A stretch of 10,875 nucleotides of DNA, taken from NCBI GenBank assembly GCA_945876925.1, contig CAMCQD010000020.1, forward strand, positions 1 through 10,875, written 5' to 3'. Positions within the stretch are counted from its first letter, which is position 1. Each line of letters opens with the position of its first letter. The position numbers and the translations under genes were made by a program. Source of the stretch: an uncultured Dermatophilus sp. (GTDB lineage Bacteria; Actinomycetota; Actinomycetes; Actinomycetales; Dermatophilaceae). Below are positions 6,142 to 10,875 of the stretch, in pieces. The notes below the pieces were generated by a model. The model did no database searches and was not told the origin of the DNA. It worked only from the letters and a program-made list of their open reading frames with translations.

Positions 6142-7791
6142 TCAGGACACGTCGCGCGGCGTGCTCAGCGCAGCGTCAATGAACAGCGACACGAGCACGT
6201 TCGGATCCGAGGCGTAATAGGTGCGCCCGCCCACCGAGTCCGCGATGTCGCGCAGCTCCTTGCCCGTGGCGCTGTTGGCGTCTACGCCGATGCCGACGAG
6301 CTGCACGACGATCGGCCGTTTCGGGTCACGGGTGGCGCGCAGCTTGGCGATGAGCTCCTGGTGCGTCATCCCGCAGGCGGTGTTACGCCCGTCGGTGAGG
6401 ATCACCACCGCGTTGCTGCGCTGAGGATCCCAATCCTGCTGCGCCTGCGCGTACCCGAACAGCACGGCGTGGTAGAGGGTGCTGACGCCGGCGGGCCGGG
6501 TGGCCAGCGACGTGAACCGGGAATCCAGCAGGGCACGCTGGCCGGTGTTCTCGGCCATCTGGGAAAGGTCGGTCACGGGCGCCAGCGCCTCCCGCGCCGA
6601 CGACCCCTGGCCTCCCTGCTGCGAGAAGGACCACAGCCCCATCGCCCAGTCATCCGGGTACCCGCTCAGGGCCAGCCGGGCCGCGTTGATCGCCAGCCAC
6701 AGCCGCGTGGTCCGGCCCGCCAGGGTGCGCATCGACTCGGACACGTCGACCAGTACCAGCTGGCGCGCCGGCACCCCCGCCCGCGACCAGGCGGTCATCG
6801 TCCGGTTGATGACATCCGGCGGGGTTGAGGCCCGGTACGTCGGTGTCGAGGGCAGGGTGATGCCCCGCGGTGCCGCGATGTCGGTGGTGCCCAGCCGCAG
6901 CCCGGCGGCCTGGATCGCGGCCCGTCCGGAGGTGCTGTCCAGGGCCTGGCGCAGGGCCGCCACCGCCTCGCTCACCTGCTCGGCTTCGCTAGACCGCCAC
7001 CACAGCGGGAAATCCAGCCGGGCAGTGCCCGACGCCGGGACGGACACGTTCAGCCGGGTGCTCGGCGATGACCACAGATGCCGTGCCAGGGTCGCCTCAT
7101 CCACCGCGAAAGCTGCCGCATCCGGGTCGCGCAGCGCCTCGAGCTGAGCCTCCAGGCTCTCGGCGCGCCGGTGATGCAGGCCGACCAGGGCCATGTTGAA
7201 CCGCCCGCGGGCGACCGCCTCGGGGGCGATCTCGTCCGCCGCAGCCGAGACCGCCAGCCTGGCCGCGGTGTACCGCTGCGGGTCCGACAGCTGCAGGCCC
7301 CAGTTCTGCTGTACCAGCTCAGTCCAGTTACTGGCGTTCACCGACCGGTTGCTGCCCGCGGCCACCAGCACCGGCGAGACCGCCAGGGAGTGCCCCCCGG
7401 CGAGCATCCCCGGACGGTGCCGGGCCACCTGGTGGGCCCAGAGCGACGCGTCCGGGATCCACAGCTGCGGCCCCTCGCCGGCGGCGAGCTCGGCAGCGGT
7501 CTCCCACGATTCCTGCTTATTGACATCGAAATGAGTGCATGAGCGCCGCCCAGCCTCCTGCACCGCGGCGTCGACCGCCTGGTACAGGGCCGGCGCCACG
7601 GTCAGCGACAGCGTCATGACCGACTCGCAGTTGCGTTCAGAACTGCCCGGCTGCGGTGTGCCCTGGGGAAACAGCGAAGCCCCTGAGATCACCACCAGGC
7701 CGCTGCCGAACAGGAACGCGCCCAGGACGAACGTCACCAGCGGCTTGACCCACCAGGGCCGTGCCGAGGTGCCGTCAGAATGGCGCCCCAT
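6142..7791 (-). CDS. Membrane-anchored substrate-binding and VWA-domain protein
   Basis: This 549-aa protein starts at ATG 7791, five bases after GGAGGAG; an in-frame upstream extension to 7905 crosses the operator and is unlikely. A basic N-terminus (RPWWVK) precedes one hydrophobic helix (about 18-40), so the rest lies outside the membrane. Residues about 53-310 resemble the type-2 periplasmic-binding fold found in SBP_bac_11-like proteins, with C55 and C85 possibly in a disulfide. The C-terminal VWA domain (about 342-542) has a complete metal-ion site: DVSES (D349, S351, S353), T438 in GVSTLY, and D467 in LTDGRN. This combination recurs in Actinomycetota, but its function is not established; metal-dependent ligand or protein binding at the cell surface is the likely activity. 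It is monocistronic, with its own ribosome site, a leader hairpin and a palindromic operator. Confidence 0.9.
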   Translation of the reverse strand: MGRHSDGTSARPWWVKPLVTFVLGAFLFGSGLVVISGASLFPQGTPQPGSSERNCESVMTLSLTVAPALYQAVDAAVQEAGRRSCTHFDVNKQESWETAAELAAGEGPQLWIPDASLWAHQVARHRPGMLAGGHSLAVSPVLVAAGSNRSVNASNWTELVQQNWGLQLSDPQRYTAARLAVSAAADEIAPEAVARGRFNMALVGLHHRRAESLEAQLEALRDPDAAAFAVDEATLARHLWSSPSTRLNVSVPASGTARLDFPLWWRSSEAEQVSEAVAALRQALDSTSGRAAIQAAGLRLGTTDIAAPRGITLPSTPTYRASTPPDVINRTMTAWSRAGVPARQLVLVDVSESMRTLAGRTTRLWLAINAARLALSGYPDDWAMGLWSFSQQGGQGSSAREALAPVTDLSQMAENTGQRALLDSRFTSLATRPAGVSTLYHAVLFGYAQAQQDWDPQRSNAVVILTDGRNTACGMTHQELIAKLRATRDPKRPIVVQLVGIGVDANSATGKELRDIADSVGGRTYYASDPNVLVSLFIDAALSTPRDVS

Positions 7792-7813
7792 CCCGTCTCC
7801 TCCATACGCGCAC

Positions 7814-7835
7814 CGGCCGGCGATGCCGCCGGCCG
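7814..7835 (-). promoter_or_regulatory. 9-bp-stem hairpin in the leader of the VWA gene
   Basis: CGGCCGGCG (7814-7822) and CGCCGGCCG (7827-7835) pair perfectly around a 4-base loop. The hairpin ends 22 bases before the start codon, just upstream of the GGAGGAG site. It is stable enough to affect translation, mRNA decay or transcription. It could also be a DNA-binding palindrome. Confidence 0.45.
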
Positions 7836-7855
7836 TGACAAGGACGCGCCCGCTT

Positions 7856-7871
7856 CTGGACGAACGTCCAA
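7856..7871. promoter_or_regulatory. Operator-like palindrome upstream of the VWA gene, near-copy of the ABC operon site
   Basis: CTGGACGAACGTCCAA contains a perfect 14-bp palindrome (TGGACG-AA-CGTCCA, 7857-7870). It matches the 5967-5982 site at 14 of 16 positions, differing at the outermost base and one central base. It lies 65-80 bases before the VWA start codon. No convincing -35/-10 pair could be assigned around this copy. Confidence 0.55.
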
Positions 7872-7930
7872 GTGGATGGTGCCGTACCCGGCCCCACCAG
7901 GGCAACAGGGCCTACGGAGCGGGCGGAGGA

Positions 7931-7945
7931 GGGGCAGCCAGCCCC
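7931..7945 (-). terminator. Candidate terminator of the symporter gene
   Basis: GGGGC (7931-7935) and GCCCC (7941-7945) pair around a 5-base loop, 15 bases past the TAA of the symporter gene. The following bases are C/T-rich but not a U-run, so intrinsic termination would be of the GC-stem type. Confidence 0.4.
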
Positions 7946-7959
7946 GGTCGCGCGTAAGG

Positions 7960-9426
7960 TTACTCGCCAGTTGCGGCCGGACTGGCCGGCGCGGCGGCCC
8001 CGGCCCACACGTCACCGGGGAGCACACCGGGCAGGTACTGGTTCCCGGTCGCGTCGAACACCGGGGAGCGGCCGTCGCGGGCCTGCGCCTCGTAATCGCG
8101 CAGGGCCCCGGCCACCCACCTGGACAAGGCGATGAGGCCGACGAGGTTCGTGATGGTGATGAAGGCCATCGCGGTGTCCATGAAGATCCATACGGTGCGC
8201 AGCTCCTGCATCGCCCCGGCCCCGGTGGTGATCACCGCGCAGGCCCCCGCCAGCAGATTCCGTTCCGAGCGCCCGCGCAGGAAATCCACGTTCACGGTCG
8301 CGTAGGCGAACGCCCCCAGGATGGAGCTGAACCCGAAGAAGAAGATCATGATGGTCATCGGCCACACCATCACCCCGCCCAGCGAGCTGACCACGGCGTG
8401 CGTGGTCAGCGACGCCGCCTGCGAGGCCTCGGTGACCCCGGGGACGTACACCGCCGTGCCAGTGGACAAGATGATGAACGCCGTCGCCGTGCAGATGATG
8501 ATCGAGTCGACGAACACGCCCAGGGACTGGATGAAGCCCTGCTGCGCCGGGTGCGCCACGGTCGCGGTCGCGGCCGCATTCGGGTTGGTGCCCATGCCGG
8601 CCTCATTGGTGAACAGCCCCCGCTGGGCGCCGTTGAGGATCGCCGCGCTGACTCCCCCGGCGAGCCCGGCCAGACCCGGGCGCAGCCCGAACGCGCCCGC
8701 GACGATGTCGGCCAGGAACGCGGGCACCGAGCCGATGTTCAGCCCGATGATGACCACCGCGATGGCCACGTAGGCCACGGCCATGAGCGGGGTGAGCACC
8801 TCAGCGGCCCGGGCCACGCCCCGCACCCCGCCGAAGACGACCAGAGCGGTGAGCACCATGAGCACCACCGCCGTGACCGGCGGGGCGATGCCGTGCCCCT
8901 CGGACAGGGCCAGCGCGATGGTGTTGCCCTGCACCATCGGCATCGCGATGACCATGGAGAAGATGAGGAGCACGGCGAACAGCACGCCCCAGGCCCTGGA
9001 TTTCAGCCCGAAGGACAGGTAGTACGCCGGGCCGCCGCGGAAGGTGCCATCGCTGGCGCGTACCTTGAACAGCTGCGCCAGGGTCGCCTCGGTGAACGAG
9101 GTCGCCATCCCCGCCGCGGCGATCACCCACATCCAGAAGATCGCCCCGGGCCCGCCGAGGATGAGCGCGAGCGCCACTCCGGTGATGTTGCCGATGCCGA
9201 TCCGGGTGGCCATGCCGATGGCGAAAGCCTGGAAGGAGCTGATGCCGCCCTCGGCGCCGGAGCGTGACCCCAGCGCGTGCCGCACCATCGTGCCGAAATG
9301 GCGGAACTGCACCCCGCGGGTGCGGATGGTGAACAGCACGCCCCCGCCTGCCAGCAGGCCGATGAGGATGTACGTATACAACAGGCCGTTGAACTCGTTG
9401 AGCTGCTGCACGGCGTTCGGGATCAC
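7960..9426 (-). CDS. AGCS-family alanine/glycine:cation symporter
   Basis: This 488-aa inner-membrane transporter would import alanine or glycine with Na+ (or H+). Eleven or so hydrophobic helices are visible. Family blocks are GGISSFQAFAIGMATRIGIGNITGVA (60-85), GGPGAIFWMWV (91-101), RGLFTNEAGMGTNPNAAATA (269-288) and HPAQQGFIQSLGVFVDS (292-308). The length is normal for the family, with a short Ala/Pro-rich cytoplasmic tail. The start is GTG 9426, supported by AGGAG five bases upstream; the first helix begins soon after. It lies 96 bases downstream of nei on the same strand, so it may have its own promoter or be read through from nei. Substrate preference cannot be told from sequence. Confidence 0.95.
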   Translation of the reverse strand: MIPNAVQQLNEFNGLLYTYILIGLLAGGGVLFTIRTRGVQFRHFGTMVRHALGSRSGAEGGISSFQAFAIGMATRIGIGNITGVALALILGGPGAIFWMWVIAAAGMATSFTEATLAQLFKVRASDGTFRGGPAYYLSFGLKSRAWGVLFAVLLIFSMVIAMPMVQGNTIALALSEGHGIAPPVTAVVLMVLTALVVFGGVRGVARAAEVLTPLMAVAYVAIAVVIIGLNIGSVPAFLADIVAGAFGLRPGLAGLAGGVSAAILNGAQRGLFTNEAGMGTNPNAAATATVAHPAQQGFIQSLGVFVDSIIICTATAFIILSTGTAVYVPGVTEASQAASLTTHAVVSSLGGVMVWPMTIMIFFFGFSSILGAFAYATVNVDFLRGRSERNLLAGACAVITTGAGAMQELRTVWIFMDTAMAFITITNLVGLIALSRWVAGALRDYEAQARDGRSPVFDATGNQYLPGVLPGDVWAGAAAPASPAATGE

Positions 9427-9443
9427 GGCTGCTCCTGGGCTGA

Positions 9444-9475
9444 CTGGAGGTCGGAGGCTGGCTGGAGGTCGGAGG
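9444..9475. repeat. Short tandem repeat in the nei-symporter gap
   Basis: CTGGAGGTCGGAGG occurs at 9444-9457 and 9462-9475 (period 18). It lies in the 96-bp gap just upstream of the symporter's ribosome site. It may be replication slippage; no function is evident. Confidence 0.6.
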
Positions 9476-9522
9476 GCGGACGAAAGGACCCCGCGGGGAG
9501 GGGCCTGGTGCCGGTGAGCGGC

Positions 9523-10488
9523 TTAACCGGGGGTGGCGCGGGCTGCCCTGGCGGCCTCGCGGGCCGCGCGGCGCGCCGCCACGGCCGGGGCCCGCCGGGA
9601 CAGTGGCTGGCATCCGGGGCACCAGAACAGGTTGCGGCCGCCGAGCACGCTGGTGCGGATGCGGCTGCCGCAGACGTAGCAGTCCTGGTCGGCGCGGCGG
9701 TACACGTACACCTCGCCGCCGTGGGCGTCGACCCTGGGCGGGCGGCCCATCGCCTCGGGCATGTGGCCGGGGCGGACGGTGTCGATCTCGCCGTGCTCGA
9801 CCGCGTTGCGCATGAGCTGGGCCAGATCCGCCCACAGCTCGTCGAACTCGCCGCGCCGCAGCGCGACTCCGGGCAGCATCGGATCCAGGCCGGCCCGGTA
9901 GAGCACCTCGGCGCGGAAGATGTTGCCGACCCCGGCGAACACCTTCTGGTCCATGAGCAGCAGCGCGATCGGCTGAGCCGAGCGGTGCACCCGCTCCCAG
10001 GCGCGCTGCGGGGCCGCGTTCGGGCGCAGCGGATCGGGGCCGAGCCGGGCGAGCACGGAGGAGTACCCGTCCGGGTCGATGACCGCGCAGATCGCCGGGC
10101 CGGACAGATCGGCCCAGGCGGTGCCGTTCTCCAGCCGCCAGCGCACCGCCCCCAGCACGGGCCGGTGGTTCTCCCCGGAGATGACCTGGCCGGCCTGCCC
10201 GGGGCGGACGGTGACGCGTTCGCCGAGGTTCTCGGTCACCGGGCCAGCCGCCGAGCCGCGGTGCACGCTCGTGCGCCCGGCCATGCCGAGATGCACATGC
10301 ACGATCCTGGGCCCGAAATGGGCGAAGAAATGCTTCCCCACGGCCTCGGCCGAGTCCAGCACCGTATTGTCGATCCCGGCCGCGCCAGCGGCGAACCGTC
10401 CCTGCGGGCTGCTCGAATGCGTCACGGTGCCGGCGAACGCCTGGTGATAGGCGGCAGCCATGCGATGGATGACGTGACCTTCGGGCAT
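9523..10488 (-). CDS. nei: Endonuclease VIII-type DNA glycosylase/AP lyase, Nei1 group
   Basis: This 321-aa base-excision-repair enzyme would remove oxidised pyrimidines and cut the abasic site by beta/delta elimination. It begins MPEGH; after Met removal, Pro is the catalytic nucleophile and Glu3 the acid. SSPQGRF (26-32) and K52 in AEAVGKHFF follow. The H2TH region includes QPIALLLMDQKVFAGVGNIFRAEVLY (172-197). The zinc finger has C270, C273, C290 and C293, with R278 and R285 between. The MPEGH start, LGPDPLR (149-155) and YVYRR blocks resemble mycobacterial Nei1 rather than Fpg. The tail (297-321) is Ala/Arg-rich. I start at ATG 10488 because the catalytic Pro must follow Met; a long in-frame upstream extension is not real. 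No Shine-Dalgarno precedes it, but TAGAGT lies 7 nt upstream, suggesting a leaderless mRNA. Confidence 0.95.
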   Translation of the reverse strand: MPEGHVIHRMAAAYHQAFAGTVTHSSSPQGRFAAGAAGIDNTVLDSAEAVGKHFFAHFGPRIVHVHLGMAGRTSVHRGSAAGPVTENLGERVTVRPGQAGQVISGENHRPVLGAVRWRLENGTAWADLSGPAICAVIDPDGYSSVLARLGPDPLRPNAAPQRAWERVHRSAQPIALLLMDQKVFAGVGNIFRAEVLYRAGLDPMLPGVALRRGEFDELWADLAQLMRNAVEHGEIDTVRPGHMPEAMGRPPRVDAHGGEVYVYRRADQDCYVCGSRIRTSVLGGRNLFWCPGCQPLSRRAPAVAARRAAREAARAARATPG

Positions 10489-10495
10489 GCGCGCC

Positions 10496-10501
10496 ACTCT
10501 A
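10496..10501 (-). promoter_or_regulatory. -10 box of nei, probably leaderless
   Basis: TAGAGT on the minus strand matches TANNNT and ends 7 bases before the nei ATG. Transcription would therefore begin at or next to the start codon. No clear -35 hexamer is seen, which is common for actinobacterial promoters. Confidence 0.5.
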
Positions 10502-10632
10502 AGGAGCGTCTCGCGGATCACGCCAGCTGGTATCCGGGCGTGAACATGCCGCGCCGCCGGGACGCGCCCGCTCACGTACCGGACCGCCTCCCCGGGTCGG
10601 CGAACGTAACGGCCGGGCGGCCCCCGGACCGA

Positions 10633-10638
10633 TAGCCT
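10633..10638 (+). promoter_or_regulatory. -10 box of the aminotransferase gene, probably leaderless
   Basis: TAGCCT (TANNNT) ends 6 bases before ATG 10645, and no ribosome site is present between them. The spacing is that expected when the transcript begins at the A of the start codon. It faces the nei promoter across a 156-bp divergent gap. Confidence 0.5.
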
Positions 10639-10644
10639 GATCGG

Positions 10645-10875
10645 ATGCAGCTGCCACACCCCGATATCGACCCCGACGGCCTCCTGGAATATTCGGTGGT
10701 CTTCACCGACCGGTCCCTCAACCACATGTCGGCCCGGTTCGTCCGCGTCATGCAGGACCTGATCAGCGCGCTCCAGCGGACTTACGGCGCGGTCGCGACC
10801 GCGCTCGTCCCCGGCGGCGGGACCACCGCCATGGAAGCGGTGGCCCGCCAGCTCGCCACCGGGGCCAGGGTGCTC
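10645..10875 (+). CDS. Class V aminotransferase, alanine-glyoxylate aminotransferase-like (5' part only)
   Basis: The first 77 codons are visible; the gene runs off the window. The sequence LLEYSVVFTDRSLNHMSARFVRVM and the glycine-rich PGGGTTAMEAVARQ (56-69), which would hold the PLP phosphate, match the N-terminus of pyridoxal-phosphate enzymes of the alanine/serine-glyoxylate aminotransferase group. The catalytic lysine lies beyond the window. Start ATG 10645 begins MQLPHPDIDP and follows a TANNNT box. The exact substrate pair (glyoxylate, serine, phosphonate) cannot be decided from this fragment. Confidence 0.85.
   Translation, partial: MQLPHPDIDPDGLLEYSVVFTDRSLNHMSARFVRVMQDLISALQRTYGAVATALVPGGGTTAMEAVARQLATGARVL

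Noticed and set aside
6126..6153. GACGTG/CACGTC inverted repeat at the VWA gene stop as a terminator
   Set aside because: The 6-bp stem has a 16-nt loop, overlaps the stop codon and has no T-tract, so it is too weak to call.
7780..9267. 495-codon open frame on the plus strand
   Set aside because: It is antisense to the symporter and VWA upstream region. The product is an Arg/His/Asp/Gly-rich sequence without domains, typical of the shadow of a GC-rich gene.
9489..9498. CCCCGCGGGG palindrome after nei as a terminator
   Set aside because: There is no room for a loop and no U-rich tail. In this composition such a palindrome is readily expected by chance.
8801..9835. 344-codon open frame on the minus strand spanning the nei end and the symporter start
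   Set aside because: It is another frame across two well-supported genes, and it gives an Arg/Pro/His-rich product.
9277..10635. 452-codon open frame on the plus strand
   Set aside because: It is antisense to nei, whose motifs are unambiguous, and its translation shows no recognisable fold.

Overview
The window is GC-rich DNA (roughly 70% by eye) with strong G/C third-position bias, frequent GTG starts and 4-nt stop/start overlaps. It carries an actinobacterial-type Nei1 glycosylase and a substrate-binding/VWA fusion protein of a kind common in Actinomycetota. I infer a high-GC actinobacterial chromosome; the genus cannot be fixed from this stretch. I see no tRNA, rRNA, CRISPR array, transposase or phage gene.

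Layout. (1) 1-856, plus strand: the last codons of a probable permease and a complete ATPase of a TrpXYZ-like (COG1101-type) ABC importer. (2) 857-1006: short convergent gap with a GC hairpin. (3) 5472 down to 1007, minus strand: a tightly packed five-gene operon of BcrA/LanF-type ATPase, two six-helix permeases, a DesK/NarL-type histidine kinase and a LuxR-type response regulator. Three junctions have 4-nt ATGA or GTGA overlaps; the fourth probably does too, but the kinase start is not certain. This looks like a sensing-and-export module for an antimicrobial peptide or another membrane-active compound. No biosynthetic genes are visible. (4) 5473-6141: a 669-nt gap without a convincing long gene. 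It holds a promoter-like TTGACA-18-TACTGT pair on the minus strand whose spacer is almost filled by a 16-bp palindrome, then a long leader with several hairpins and a duplicated start-codon context. (5) 6142-7791, minus: a membrane-anchored substrate-binding/VWA protein with an intact MIDAS motif; a near-copy of the same palindrome lies just upstream of it. (6) 7960-9426, minus: an AGCS-family alanine/glycine:cation symporter. (7) 9523-10488, minus: Nei1-type endonuclease VIII. (8) 10645-10875, plus: the start of a class V aminotransferase, divergent from nei. Both divergent genes have a TANNNT box 6-7 nt before ATG and no Shine-Dalgarno sequence, which suggests leaderless transcripts.

The most unusual observation is in the response regulator. 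Every other acidic-pocket and switch residue of its receiver domain is in place, but the phosphorylatable aspartate is an alanine (GCC, codon 60, bases 1505-1507). The cognate kinase keeps its phospho-accepting histidine and ATP-binding motifs. If the base is real, this is a two-component pair with a phosphorylation-blind regulator, inside an export operon that also appears to have palindrome-based control and a long structured leader. The shared palindrome also suggests that one repressor, not encoded here, controls both the export operon and the VWA gene.
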